This document shows, piece after piece, positions 41,593-50,731 of a stretch of DNA of 64,000 nt (its first letter is position 1; each line of letters begins with the position of its first letter). Origin of the DNA: JAWPMT01 sp965215825 (lineage in GTDB: Bacteria > Bacteroidota > Bacteroidia > Cytophagales > Cyclobacteriaceae). The notes below the pieces were generated by a model. The model made no database searches and was not told the DNA's origin. It saw nothing but the letters and a program-made list of their open reading frames with translations. The stretch spans positions 2,542,001 to 2,606,000 of the forward strand of contig CBDCEM010000003.1 of assembly GCA_965215825.1 (NCBI GenBank). Direction: 5' to 3'. The position numbers and the translations under genes are program-made.

Positions 41593-42507
41593 ATGAAAAG
41601 TGATAGAAAAGTGATTGTTATGGGCAGTTCAAACACGGATATGGTCATCCAATCCGAGCATTTACCTGTGCCTGGCGAAACAATTCTTGGGGGTCGTTTT
41701 GAAAGGGTTAGTGGCGGTAAGGGTGCTAATCAAGCGGTAGCCGCTGCCAGGCTCGGTGCGGAAGTGGCTTTTATTGGTAAAGTAGGTGACGATCTTTTTG
41801 GTCAACAGGCGATCCAGGGCTTGCAGTCGGATGAAATCAACACCTCCTATACCACCATCAAAACCAAATGCGCCTCTGGAATTGCTCTGATCATGGTTGA
41901 TCAGGCCGGTGAGAATTGTATATCAGTCGCGTCCGGAGCTAATAACGAAATCTCGATAGAAGACATTGATGGGGCACATGAGTTTTTTGAATGTGGTAAT
42001 GTCCTCCTTACTCAATTAGAAGTCCCTGTTAAAATCGTATCATATACGATTAGCAAAGCCAAACAAGCGGAAATGCTCACTATACTCAACCCCGCACCCG
42101 CAGCGACCTTATCTGATGAATTACTGTCACAAGTAGATATCATCACCCCGAATCAGTCCGAAGCCAAACTTCTAACAAATATTGAGGTGATTGATGTCGT
42201 TTCTGCACAAAGGGCCGCTACGTCGTTGAGAGCAAAAGGGATCGATACCGTGATCATAACCATGGGTCAACAAGGATCATATGTGCTCAGTGAAGAAATG
42301 GACGAAATCATCCCAGCTATTGAAGTGACCGCAAAGGATACTACCGCCGCCGGAGATACTTTTAGTGGAGCGCTGGCCTGCGCACTAGCAGAGAACAATG
42401 ACCTGAGAGAAGCCATCAATTTCGCTACAAAAGCTGCCGCCATTTCTGTCACTCGATTTGGAGCTCAACCCTCCTGTCCTACCCTTGATGATGTTCTAAA
42501 ATCTTAA
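41593..42507 (+). CDS. rbsK: Ribokinase
   Basis: 304 residues of the PfkB/ribokinase family. The N-terminal substrate motif GGKGANQAVAAARLG (about residues 36-50) and the C-terminal ATP/catalytic motif DTTAAGDTFSGALACAL (Asp of AAGDTF as base, about 250-266) are both present, with SNTDMV and NPAPAATLS also typical of ribokinase. It phosphorylates ribose to ribose 5-phosphate in the cytosol. It heads a three-gene unit with the GRP-type transporter and the deaminase, under the LacI-type operator at 41545-41574. Confidence 0.92.
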   Translation: MKSDRKVIVMGSSNTDMVIQSEHLPVPGETILGGRFERVSGGKGANQAVAAARLGAEVAFIGKVGDDLFGQQAIQGLQSDEINTSYTTIKTKCASGIALIMVDQAGENCISVASGANNEISIEDIDGAHEFFECGNVLLTQLEVPVKIVSYTISKAKQAEMLTILNPAPAATLSDELLSQVDIITPNQSEAKLLTNIEVIDVVSAQRAATSLRAKGIDTVIITMGQQGSYVLSEEMDEIIPAIEVTAKDTTAAGDTFSGALACALAENNDLREAINFATKAAAISVTRFGAQPSCPTLDDVLKS

Positions 42508-42518
42508 CCTAATTTTTC

Positions 42519-43520
42519 ATGTTCATTCCCGCTTCTTATTCTTTTGCCGTCATCTTATGTGTCATCACCATGTTCTGTTGGGGCTCATGGGCCAATACAC
42601 AAAAACTAGCTTCCAAGTCATGGCCTTTCCCATTATTCTATTGGGATTACAGTCTGGGTATTATTCTGTGTACTTTGATCTTTGGCTTTACCCTGGGATC
42701 TTCAGGTATTGAAGGGAGAAGTTTCATCGCAGATCTCATGCAAGCAGATCTTCGCTCATTCGGATCTGCATTACTAGGCGGAGTTGTCTTTAATCTGGCG
42801 AATTTGTTAGTCGTAGCGGCGATTGATATTGCAGGCATGGCAGTTGCTTTCCCTATAGGTATTGGAATTGCGCTTGTTTTGGGGGTTATCATCAACTACA
42901 TGGCCAACCCCGTTGGAGACCCAATCACTTTGTTTATCGGCGTGGGATTGGTCACTGTGGCCATTGTCATTGATGCTATTGCTTACAAAAGCAAAACAGC
43001 GGATGACGCAAAAGGTTCTACAAAAGGAATGGTCTATGCCGTCACAGGGGGAATCTTAATGGCCTTCTTTTTCCGTTTAGTCGCGTCTTCTATGTCAACA
43101 AATTTTGTCGCTCCCGAAGCAGGGCTCTTCACTCCATACGGTGCAGTATTTGTTTTCGCCATTGGGATCTTCATTTCCAATTTTTTATGGAACACCTACT
43201 TCATGTTTAAACCTGTCAGTGGCAGTGCCATGAAATACAGTGACTATTTTAAAATGGGAGATTTTAAAACACACGTTGTTGGGTTATTAGGGGGAGTTAT
43301 CTGGTGCATTGGCATGAGCTTAAGCCTTATTGCTTCAGAAAAAGCCGGCTTTGCCATTTCCTATGGTTTGGGACAGGGAGCAACCATGGTCGCTGCCGCA
43401 TGGGGTGTCTTCATCTGGAAGGAATTTGCCGGATCGTCAAAGAAAACTTACCAGTTGATCACCCTCATGTTCATTTGTTTTATTGCCGGTCTTATTACCA
43501 TTATTTTAGCTCGGGGGTAA
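42519..43520 (+). CDS. GRP/RbsU-type sugar or nucleoside transporter
   Basis: 333 residues with ten hydrophobic segments, for example FAVILCVITMFCWGSWANTQ at the start, GGVVFNLANLLVVAAIDIAG, FIGVGLVTVAIVIDAIAY and FICFIAGLITIILARG at the end. The first segment (CWGSWANTQKL) and AVAFPIGIGIALVLGVIINY match the GRP (glucose/ribose porter) branch of the drug/metabolite transporter superfamily. Between ribokinase and a deaminase it is most likely a ribose or nucleoside importer. It follows ribokinase by 11 bp. Confidence 0.78.
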   Translation: MFIPASYSFAVILCVITMFCWGSWANTQKLASKSWPFPLFYWDYSLGIILCTLIFGFTLGSSGIEGRSFIADLMQADLRSFGSALLGGVVFNLANLLVVAAIDIAGMAVAFPIGIGIALVLGVIINYMANPVGDPITLFIGVGLVTVAIVIDAIAYKSKTADDAKGSTKGMVYAVTGGILMAFFFRLVASSMSTNFVAPEAGLFTPYGAVFVFAIGIFISNFLWNTYFMFKPVSGSAMKYSDYFKMGDFKTHVVGLLGGVIWCIGMSLSLIASEKAGFAISYGLGQGATMVAAAWGVFIWKEFAGSSKKTYQLITLMFICFIAGLITIILARG

Positions 43521-43535
43521 TTGAACTATCAATAA

Positions 43536-43946
43536 ATGACGGACCGGGAATTTCTCAATCGATGTGAACAACTGGCTGCGAGAGCCAGGGAAAACGGAAA
43601 TAGCCCCGTAGGTTGTGTGATAGTGCAAGCGGGTGTAATCATTGCTGAAGGCATTGAATCTGCCACTTCTGATCAGAATATTACTCATCATGCTGAAATG
43701 AAGGCCATTCAAATGGCGCGAAATAAGCAGGGAAAAGACCTGAGTAAAGCCGTTTTATATTCCACACACGAGCCCTGCGTGATGTGTGCTTATAGTATTC
43801 GTTATCATGGAATTTCCAAGGTTGTCTTCAGAAATCGTGTAGCCAACCTTGGAAGTTATACATCTAACCTCAACTTACTTAAGACGAAGGATGTCCCAAA
43901 AAACTGGCATCCGGCCCCAGAGGTAGTTCATTTACCCGAATCATAG
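43536..43946 (+). CDS. Nucleoside/nucleobase deaminase (CDA fold)
   Basis: 136 residues. The zinc and catalytic motifs of the cytidine deaminase superfamily are complete: HAE in THHAEMKAIQMA and PCVMC in STHEPCVMCAYSI. The small size and layout fit guanine deaminase/tRNA-adenosine deaminase-like members; in this cluster a role in deaminating a base or nucleoside released by the nucleoside hydrolase is likely. It follows the transporter by 15 bp and is the last gene of the ribokinase operon. Substrate cannot be fixed from sequence alone. Confidence 0.82.
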   Translation: MTDREFLNRCEQLAARARENGNSPVGCVIVQAGVIIAEGIESATSDQNITHHAEMKAIQMARNKQGKDLSKAVLYSTHEPCVMCAYSIRYHGISKVVFRNRVANLGSYTSNLNLLKTKDVPKNWHPAPEVVHLPES

Positions 43947-44019
43947 AAACAAGAAGTACCATCTGGGGTGCTTCAATGTATAGTCAAATAAGGATATTCA
44001 AGTAAAGATTCGTAATCTG

Positions 44020-44997
44020 TTATTTGTAATAACCAAGAAAGGCATCCAACGACTTACCCAGATAAGTGTTAACAGCCTCATTGACACCAGTCTCGTACTG
44101 ATCTGGATCACAATCTACTAAATCAACATTTTCCGCATAAGCTTCTGAATACATGGCTGTAAATCCAGAACCTGATGTACTAACACTCGTGGCCTTATAT
44201 TTCTTGTTTTCATCCAGCACTTCTTCGATTTCGATGGCGTGCTTCAATTTTGCATCAAGCAGAGCTTGCCATTTCAGGCTCTCTTTGTAAGCAAAAGTCA
44301 CACTACTTATCATTGTAATCGGCTTCTTGAAGTCCCCTTTTCGCGGAATCGATTCCTTTGGAGAAATCCTCAAATCCGCTTTGGCAGTAATTTTTGCAAC
44401 CCCGCCAACAGGACCGCCTTCGATACTCTGAGATTCAGCAAAAGGTATTGTAAGGTTGACCCTGGCAACAATTGCTCCTTCCAGTTTATTCGATTCTGGT
44501 TGACCCGCCAGGTTAAACATACCCGCTCCACCGTCCAAATAAACGTAACCCGATGGCATAGTCGTCAAATAACCGGTTGCAATAGCATCCTGCGCCGGTG
44601 TACCTCCATCAACCCTTCCCCATCCAGAGAAGTGGTCATATTGCTGGACTTCATCTGCAGACATGATCTTAAATCCAGCTGACTCTAACCGAGAAACAAA
44701 ATCATTGTAATATTTATCAGTCATTGCCTGAAGTTGTTCGCTGGTTACTCCATCTAAACCTAATGCTAAACCTGCCTCAGCGCTTCCATGAGAACGTCCA
44801 CCTCTGGCTTTAGCATAGGCAACCATGATGTTCTGATAGCTTACAGCAAACTGCTGAAGGTAAATTTTCTTTTCGGCATGGTTGAACTTCTTTTGTGTAA
44901 ACCCATCTGCTTTGAAGTCTATTTTCCCCACTTTTTGTGCAAAACAGAAGTTGGAAAAACTCATCAGAAGGAGTAAAATGAACAAAGTGTTTTTCAT
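44020..44997 (-). CDS. Secreted protein of unknown function
   Basis: 325 residues with a clear signal peptide (FILLLLMSFSNFCFAQ). The mature protein is mixed alpha/beta: YLQQFAVSYQNIMVAYAKARGG, TDKYYNDFVSRLESAGFKIMSADEV and a C-terminal part with SVSTSGSGFTAMYSEAYAENVDLVDCDPDQY. I recognise no family with certainty; the sequence near the middle (ARVNLTIPFAES) suggests a beta-sheet envelope protein. It stands alone between the salvage operon and a 275-bp gap (44998-45272) in which I see nothing but the SD site of the next gene. Confidence 0.6.
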   Translation of the reverse strand: MKNTLFILLLLMSFSNFCFAQKVGKIDFKADGFTQKKFNHAEKKIYLQQFAVSYQNIMVAYAKARGGRSHGSAEAGLALGLDGVTSEQLQAMTDKYYNDFVSRLESAGFKIMSADEVQQYDHFSGWGRVDGGTPAQDAIATGYLTTMPSGYVYLDGGAGMFNLAGQPESNKLEGAIVARVNLTIPFAESQSIEGGPVGGVAKITAKADLRISPKESIPRKGDFKKPITMISSVTFAYKESLKWQALLDAKLKHAIEIEEVLDENKKYKATSVSTSGSGFTAMYSEAYAENVDLVDCDPDQYETGVNEAVNTYLGKSLDAFLGYYK

Positions 44998-45272
44998 GAT
45001 TATTATTAATGTCTAATCGATCTTTCGGTCCTTGAATTTATAAGCTCAAAGGGCTCAACGGATCTTTATTTTTCAAAAAATTGATATAACAAACATCCGC
45101 TATTATACACGGGAAACTCATCCCTTTCCAGGGGTAAAAAGGCATACCGTAATTCCCGTAGAGACCAGCTTCATAAATTCAACATTAGATTGCTTTGAAA
45201 TCCCTAAAATTTTAGTGGGGAACAAAAACCGGTCGTAATTCATTTACCATAACTAAATATTGGAGGTATATC

Positions 45273-46307
45273 ATGGAAATCGGAATTGACAGCTTTGCAG
45301 CTGCTACTCTCAACCCGGAAACAGGCAACTTCACGGATCCCGTCAAGGACATGAATCATTTGCTTGAGAGAATCAGTTATGCCGATGAAATGGGTCTCGA
45401 TAGTTTTGCCATAGGTGAACACTACCGTAAAGACTTTCTTGATTCAGCAAACACGGTCATTTTAGCTGCCGCAGCTACACAAACCAAACGCATCAAACTA
45501 GGCAGCGCCGTTACGGTGCTCAGTTCTGCTGATCCCGTACGGGTGTTTCAACAGTTTGCCACACTGGATCTAATTTCAAAAGGACGAGCCGAAATTGTGG
45601 TCGGACGAGGTTCATTTATAGACTCTTTTCCTCTTTTTGGTTTTGATACGTTGGATTACTCTGACTTATTTGAGGAAAAACTGGCTTTGCTTCTGAAAAT
45701 CCGGGATGAAGAGTTCGTTACATGGCATGGTAAATTCCGGGCACCATTGCAAAATCAGCCCGTATACCCGCGGCCCTTACAAGAAAGGATTCCCATCATC
45801 AGAGGAGTTGGCGGATCACCGGCTTCTTTCATTAAAGCAGGCGAAATGGGATTACCATTAACAGTGGCTATTATTGGCGGAGATACAGAACGCTTCAGGC
45901 CACTTGTTGATTTGTATCGGGAAACGTATCTGGCTAACAATCACCCAGAAGAAGAGATGGTCGTAAATCTACATTCACTAGGGTTTATTGGTAGCGATCA
46001 GCAATCTGCATTGGATACCTATTACCCGGGATATGCCAAAATGTTCAACAAAATTGGAAAAGAACGAGGTTGGCCACCCGTGACCCGTGTTGGCTTTGAA
46101 GCGCAAGCAGGTGATGAAGGTGCATTGGTTGTGGGTGACGCGCACTACGTCGCGGAAAAGATTGTGCGACATTCAGAGGTACTTGGCGGAATCAACCGAT
46201 TTACTTTCCAGATGGACAATCCGCTATTGACGCATGAGCAATTAATGAAAGCCATTCAACTGATCGGACAGGAAGTGATTCCGCGGGTACGCACTTTGAC
46301 ACAATAA
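45273..46307 (+). CDS. LLM-class flavin-dependent oxidoreductase
   Basis: 344 residues of the bacterial luciferase-like family, TIM-barrel enzymes using FMNH2 or F420. Family segments include MEIGIDSFAAAT at the N-terminus, YADEMGLDSFAIGEHYRKDF, RIKLGSAVTVLSSADPVRVFQQFATLDLIS-KGRAEIVVGRGSF and GVGGSPASFIKAGEMGLPLTVAI. It resembles the Atu2307/SP_0267 subgroup. A strong ribosome-binding site (ggagg, 45262-45266) lies 6 bp before the ATG, unusual in this phylum and suggesting high translation. Substrate unknown; it is monocistronic. Confidence 0.88.
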   Translation: MEIGIDSFAAATLNPETGNFTDPVKDMNHLLERISYADEMGLDSFAIGEHYRKDFLDSANTVILAAAATQTKRIKLGSAVTVLSSADPVRVFQQFATLDLISKGRAEIVVGRGSFIDSFPLFGFDTLDYSDLFEEKLALLLKIRDEEFVTWHGKFRAPLQNQPVYPRPLQERIPIIRGVGGSPASFIKAGEMGLPLTVAIIGGDTERFRPLVDLYRETYLANNHPEEEMVVNLHSLGFIGSDQQSALDTYYPGYAKMFNKIGKERGWPPVTRVGFEAQAGDEGALVVGDAHYVAEKIVRHSEVLGGINRFTFQMDNPLLTHEQLMKAIQLIGQEVIPRVRTLTQ

Positions 46308-46321
46308 TCCGTATGGTAAAA

Positions 46322-46350
46322 CAGGTGATTTCGGAAAGTGAAATCACCTG
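46322..46350. terminator. Hairpin terminator between convergent genes
   Basis: caggtgatttc and gaaatcacctg form a perfect 11-bp stem with a 7-nt loop, 14 bp after the LLM oxidoreductase stop and 37 bp before the stop of the convergent membrane-protein gene. Confidence 0.7.
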
Positions 46351-46386
46351 CCCTATCGTCTAACTGGTAAGTGATGCAAGAGAAAA

Positions 46387-47022
46387 TCAAATTTTGCGAA
46401 CAAGATAACCACCCATTGCGATGGTCCATGCCGTTGTTCCAAAAATGAAAACCCTGAATCCCGACACATCTGTGTAAATGAATCCCGAAATGATGGTCAA
46501 TAAGGCAATCGAGACAAGGCCTATCCCTAAATACCCAACCCACATTGGAAACTGTCTGGTCCTCAAAATGGCAATGGACCAAAACAAGGTAGAGACACCA
46601 ACTGCTGTCATGAAAATGTAATCATTGGCCAGGTTAAAATAATGGTTGTAGCGGATGATGGGTTTGAGGTTAGCAATCACTTCTTTACCAGCGTCAGCAT
46701 GCGACTGAACCAATTTCATCAATACCAATCCATTTAAGGTAGCCGCAATCATCACAGCAACTAACCCAAACATCATAAATGAGAAAGCAATCCGTGAAAG
46801 GAAAACTGAATCCTGCAATTTCATGGTAATACCCCAATACCCATATGCGACAAAGGGCACTGAAAATAAAGCGATGGCATGGGATATAATGCCTATACCC
46901 ACGATTTTGACCAAATGGTCAAAACCACCGCCCACCGGATGCAATACCATGGTCACAATCATCAAAAAGGAACCGACTATCAAGGATAATCCAGCACTAC
47001 GAAGGTTCTTATCATTTATCAT
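46387..47022 (-). CDS. Multi-pass membrane protein of unknown function
   Basis: 211 residues with about six hydrophobic helices (AGLSLIVGSFLMIVTMVLHPVGGG, GIGIISHAIALFSVPFVAYGYWGI, IAFSFMMFGLVAVMIAATLNGLV, ANDYIFMTAVGVSTLFWSIAIL, VGYLGIGLVSIALLTIISGFIY). There is no recognisable catalytic or transport motif; it resembles small DUF4386-type membrane proteins. It lies 63 bp downstream of the Crp/Fnr regulator gene on the same strand, so it may be cotranscribed with or regulated by it. Confidence 0.65.
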   Translation of the reverse strand: MINDKNLRSAGLSLIVGSFLMIVTMVLHPVGGGFDHLVKIVGIGIISHAIALFSVPFVAYGYWGITMKLQDSVFLSRIAFSFMMFGLVAVMIAATLNGLVLMKLVQSHADAGKEVIANLKPIIRYNHYFNLANDYIFMTAVGVSTLFWSIAILRTRQFPMWVGYLGIGLVSIALLTIISGFIYTDVSGFRVFIFGTTAWTIAMGGYLVRKI

Positions 47023-47085
47023 TTCAAAGGAAATTTAGTTGACACAAACCTAGAAGAGCCAAGAGGTTCTCACACTTGATTCAAA

Positions 47086-47649
47086 TCAAGAAATACTTCT
47101 AATTCGTTTCCGCACACGACTCAAAGTCTCTGGGGTCACCCCAAGGTAAGAGGCGATGTGTTTCAGTGGAAAGGTTTTGATAAGCTCGGGACTGCATTCC
47201 AATAAGTTTAAATACCTTTCATCAGGACCCTGTTCTTTCCGGTGAAGTCCCTGCCCCGGATTACCAAGAATTTTCCCAAGTTGAAAAAATACCTGTGACT
47301 GCCCGATGAGGTCGTGCAAGTCATGAATGGTCAAAATATGCGCCTCTGTTTTTTCAAAAGCCTGAAATTTGCACGTCGATGGTGTTCTTGATGTAAAACT
47401 GGTATGTTCTACAATCCAATCTCCGGGAATATATAGACCAGTAGTCACCTGATCAAGTTCTGAGTTAAGATAGAATGAATGTACACTTCCTTGTTCAAGG
47501 AACCAGAAGCAATTACAAGTTTCCTTCAGGTCAAGCAGTAAATCTCCCTTTTCATAAGTTTTCGGTGATAACTTTGCACGAATTACCTCAATATCATGTT
47601 CTGAAAAGGAACCGATAGCTTGCATTGATTGAAAAAATAAATGCGACAT
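47086..47649 (-). CDS. Crp/Fnr-family transcriptional regulator
   Basis: 187 residues. Residues about 15-115 form a cyclic-nucleotide-binding-like beta barrel (YEKGDLLLDLKETCNCFWFLEQGSVHSF, IPGDWIVEHTSF). The C-terminal helix-turn-helix is IASYLGVTPETLSRVRKR (about 165-182). The residues that bind cAMP phosphate in Crp are not evident, as in most Bacteroidota members, so the ligand is unknown. It is divergent from the TPR histidine kinase gene and precedes the membrane-protein gene. Confidence 0.88.
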   Translation of the reverse strand: MSHLFFQSMQAIGSFSEHDIEVIRAKLSPKTYEKGDLLLDLKETCNCFWFLEQGSVHSFYLNSELDQVTTGLYIPGDWIVEHTSFTSRTPSTCKFQAFEKTEAHILTIHDLHDLIGQSQVFFQLGKILGNPGQGLHRKEQGPDERYLNLLECSPELIKTFPLKHIASYLGVTPETLSRVRKRIRSIS

Positions 47650-47799
47650 GTATGGGCCAAAGTAAAGTCAAAACGAACATTTGAAACTCAAAACTTTACG
47701 GATTTGGTTCATTCCTGGGTTTCATCGGTTCACGTAAGTTCATGTTAGGTCAAGTCCCATATTTTCCTATATTGTAAGAACGGTTAATTTCGAACATTA

Positions 47800-49803
47800 A
47801 TGAGAAAAGGAATAACCTGTTTTATCCTTTTATTTATCTTCTATTCCTGGGATGCGTTTGGTCAGGAAATAGACAGCCTTAAGGATTTACTAGATAGCAG
47901 TGAAGGAAAGTCAAAAGTAGAACTTTTGCACTTACTTTCAAGAAACCTTCGTTGGAGTCAACCCGATGAAGCCCTACTATATGCTACAGAGGCACTGGAG
48001 ATCTCGGAGGCACTAGGAAACACCACTTTACAGGCCACTTCTTACCGTTTGATTGGCGGGGCGCATTACTACCTTGGGAATTACAAAAGCTCGCTTGTTT
48101 TTAGCGAGAGGTCTTTAAATATCGCACAATCCATTGCTGATACATCTCTGATGATAACAAATCTCAACAGTTTGGGTATCGACAACTATGACCTGGGCAG
48201 TTACGAGGCCTCAATGCAATACTTTTTAGAAGCGGTGGATTTGATGAATGCCAATAATGGGAAGTTGCAAAGAGGTATCGTACTAAATAACATGGGATTG
48301 CTATTTGAACGCATAGGCGACTATGAAAAAGCACGTTCCTATTCTCAAATGGGCCTTGCAATAGCCAGGCAAAACAAAAACCCAAATGTTCAGGTGTATT
48401 CTTTCAACGGTATAGGTATTTCATATTTAATGGAAGGGGATTATGAAGTTGCCCGACAGTACCTGGACAGTTCTCAACAAATCGCCAGAGAGGTTAACAA
48501 CCGCGTTTGGGGATCTGTTGCTCATAATCAAATGGGCGAAGTATATAGAAAGATGAACTTGTTTGATTCAGCGGAACTCCATTACAACAAAGCTTTATCC
48601 CTAAGTGAGAGCATAGAAGACAGAAAGCGGATTGCTGATGTTTACACCAACTCCGCCAAGCTTTGTCTTGCAATGGGGAACCTGGACAAGTGCATCAACT
48701 TCCTGGACCAAAGCCAGGAACTGGCGGCAACTTACAACTGGCGGCAATTGTTTCTGGATAACCTGCGATTATACGCCGAAGTATATGATGCTTTTGGCAT
48801 GGACGAGGAAGTTATAGAAAGTCAGAACATGTACTTGATTTACAGAGACTCTATCTATAAAGACATCATGTCCAGAAATCTGGAAATGGTTCCTCTCAAG
48901 ATCTCAGAGCAAAAGGATCAGATCAGATTGTCTCAGCAACAGGCGGCTTTAAAAGAGCAACAATTTGCTAATTATATCTATTTGGCCATAATCGTAGTAG
49001 CGATTCCTATTGCCTTACTTCTTTTGTACCTGCTTCGAAAAAACAAGAAACAGAACAAAGTTTTGGAGGCAAAAAATGAAGAGATCAAGCAAACGCAGGA
49101 TTTACTTGTGAAATCCGAGAAAATGGCCTCCCTGGGAGTACTAGCAGCGGGAATTGGTCACGAGATCAACAACCCCTTGAATTACATCGAAAATGGTGTT
49201 CGCAATATTTCCACCATTATCGATACCGACTTTCCTGAAAACAAACACCCGACGCTGGAAAAATTCATGTCCATCGTAAGTGAGGGCGTCTCCCGGGCAT
49301 CCACTATTGTTGATAGTCTGGCCAATTTTAGTAGAACCGGACAGGAAAACAATGAGTTATGTGACCTGAAAGTCATCGCCGAAAATTGTTTGGTCATTTT
49401 GTCCAGTAAAACCAAAAACATCCATTTCATAAAGAACTACTCAGAAAAACAGCTACTGGTAAAAGGCAATGAATCCAAATTGCATCAAGTTTGTATGAAT
49501 CTCCTTTCTAATGCGATTCACGCTGTGAAAGACATACCTGAACCAGTCATAGAGATCAAAACAACTCAGCTAAAATCTAAGCTCGAGCTTTCGATCAAAG
49601 ACAATGGATATGGAATAGACTCTGATAACCTGTCGAAAATTAATGATCCGTTTTTCACTACGAAAAATCCAGGAGAAGGAACTGGATTAGGATTATTCAT
49701 AGCTCACAATTTTATTGATGAACATAATGGCCAGTTAAAAGTTACATCAATTAGAGGAAATGGTGCGACCTTTACCTTGCACTTGCCGTTAAACCAACCA
49801 TGA
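47800..49803 (+). CDS. TPR-containing sensor histidine kinase
   Basis: 667 residues. A signal peptide (CFILLFIFYSWDAFGQ) is followed by periplasmic TPR repeats about residues 40-350 (YHYLGNYKSSLVFSERSLNIA, NMGLLFERIGDYEKARSYSQMG, GIGISYLMEGDYEVARQYLD). One membrane helix lies about 392-413 (YLAIIVVAIPIALLLLYLL), then a coiled-coil and the kinase: phosphoacceptor His454 in GIGHEINNPLNYIENGV, N-box QVCMNLLSNAIHAV, and GTGLGLFIAHNFIDEH. It overlaps the receiver-protein gene by 4 bp (ATGA). The TPR sensor may detect a protein or peptide ligand. Confidence 0.9.
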   Translation: MRKGITCFILLFIFYSWDAFGQEIDSLKDLLDSSEGKSKVELLHLLSRNLRWSQPDEALLYATEALEISEALGNTTLQATSYRLIGGAHYYLGNYKSSLVFSERSLNIAQSIADTSLMITNLNSLGIDNYDLGSYEASMQYFLEAVDLMNANNGKLQRGIVLNNMGLLFERIGDYEKARSYSQMGLAIARQNKNPNVQVYSFNGIGISYLMEGDYEVARQYLDSSQQIAREVNNRVWGSVAHNQMGEVYRKMNLFDSAELHYNKALSLSESIEDRKRIADVYTNSAKLCLAMGNLDKCINFLDQSQELAATYNWRQLFLDNLRLYAEVYDAFGMDEEVIESQNMYLIYRDSIYKDIMSRNLEMVPLKISEQKDQIRLSQQQAALKEQQFANYIYLAIIVVAIPIALLLLYLLRKNKKQNKVLEAKNEEIKQTQDLLVKSEKMASLGVLAAGIGHEINNPLNYIENGVRNISTIIDTDFPENKHPTLEKFMSIVSEGVSRASTIVDSLANFSRTGQENNELCDLKVIAENCLVILSSKTKNIHFIKNYSEKQLLVKGNESKLHQVCMNLLSNAIHAVKDIPEPVIEIKTTQLKSKLELSIKDNGYGIDSDNLSKINDPFFTTKNPGEGTGLGLFIAHNFIDEHNGQLKVTSIRGNGATFTLHLPLNQP

Positions 49804-50198
49804 CTATGAGTAAAGATGAAGAAATCACAATCCTGTATGTAGACGATGAGGAGATGAACCTATTCATCTTTGAAGCATCCTTTAAAAGAAATTATCAGGT
49901 ACTTACCGCAGCATCTGGTAAAGAAGGTCTCGATAAGTTACAGGAAGCTTACAATGATATCATCGTTGTGATAAGCGATATGAACATGCCTGAGATGAAT
50001 GGCGTGAAGTTCATTAAAGAGGCTCGGAAGAACTTTGAAAAAGTGGGCTACTTCATTCTTACCGGATATGGCTTCAATCATGAGATTGAACGCGCCTTAA
50101 AAGAAAATGTAGTCCATAAATTCTTTACCAAACCCTTCGAACCAGATCAGATTGAAGCAGCGATCAATGAGTTCAGAGACATTAAACTGCAGGGTTGA
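49800..50198 (+). CDS. Single-domain response regulator
   Basis: 132 residues consisting only of a receiver domain: acidic pair Asp15-Asp16 in LYVDDEEMNLF, phosphoacceptor Asp60 in ISDMNMPEMNG, the Thr in YFILTGYG and the Lys in FFTKPFEPD. There is no output domain, so it must act by protein-protein contact or as a phosphate sink. The start overlaps the kinase gene by 4 bp; they are a cognate pair. Confidence 0.9.
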   Translation: MTMSKDEEITILYVDDEEMNLFIFEASFKRNYQVLTAASGKEGLDKLQEAYNDIIVVISDMNMPEMNGVKFIKEARKNFEKVGYFILTGYGFNHEIERALKENVVHKFFTKPFEPDQIEAAINEFRDIKLQG

Positions 50199-50323
50199 TC
50201 TCATTTTGATCAACAAAACCTCTTTCCGTATCCCTCTCATAGGGATGCCACCTGCTGTATAGACCTAAACCCACGGTCTTTAAAAATTCAACTCAATTTT
50301 GGTAACCATGCTATTTCATGAAG

Positions 50324-50385
50324 GTATTCCTACAAATAGGAATTTACCAAAACCTTGTATACCTTAGTATTCCTACAAATAGGAA
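50324..50385 (+). promoter_or_regulatory. Duplicated 19-bp operator of second PadR/permease locus
   Basis: gtattcctacaaataggaa occurs identically at 50324-50342 and 50367-50385, a 43-bp period (four helical turns). Each copy contains an inverted repeat, ttccta-caaa-tagga. The second copy ends 7 bp before the PadR start codon, as expected for an autoregulatory PadR operator. Its sequence differs fully from the operator of the other PadR locus. Confidence 0.72.
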
Positions 50386-50392
50386 AATACCC

Positions 50393-50731
50393 ATGAAGAA
50401 GTACCCTCTTGGAGAATTCGAGGAGATTGTTCTACTAACTGTTGGCGTACTGGACCAACAGGCATATGGCTTCAGTATCAAGGAAGAAATATCCGAGAGA
50501 CTCAGTCGAAAAGTAAGTATCGGCGCACTCCAAACAGCCCTTATTCGCATGCAGGAAAAAGGTTATCTGACCAGTAGAAAAGGAGAAGGAAGCACTGCTC
50601 GTGGAGGTCGACCTAAGATGTACTTTCAAATTACCGCTCATGGTATGAGAGCCCTTGATTATAACAAGAACGTGCGCCTGGATCTATGGAATGCCATACC
50701 TAATAAAGCGCAATTACTGAATTATGATTAA
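50393..50731 (+). CDS. PadR-family transcriptional regulator
   Basis: 112 residues from the ATG at 50393, chosen because the in-frame upstream extension runs through the operator repeats. PadR winged helix: LGEFEEIVLLTVGVLDQQAYGFSIKEEISE, SIGALQTALIRMQEKGYLTSRK and GRPKMYFQITAHGMRALDY. It is similar to the regulator at 31481 but not a recent duplicate. Its end overlaps the downstream permease gene by 8 bp, so the two are translationally coupled. Confidence 0.92.
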   Translation: MKKYPLGEFEEIVLLTVGVLDQQAYGFSIKEEISERLSRKVSIGALQTALIRMQEKGYLTSRKGEGSTARGGRPKMYFQITAHGMRALDYNKNVRLDLWNAIPNKAQLLNYD

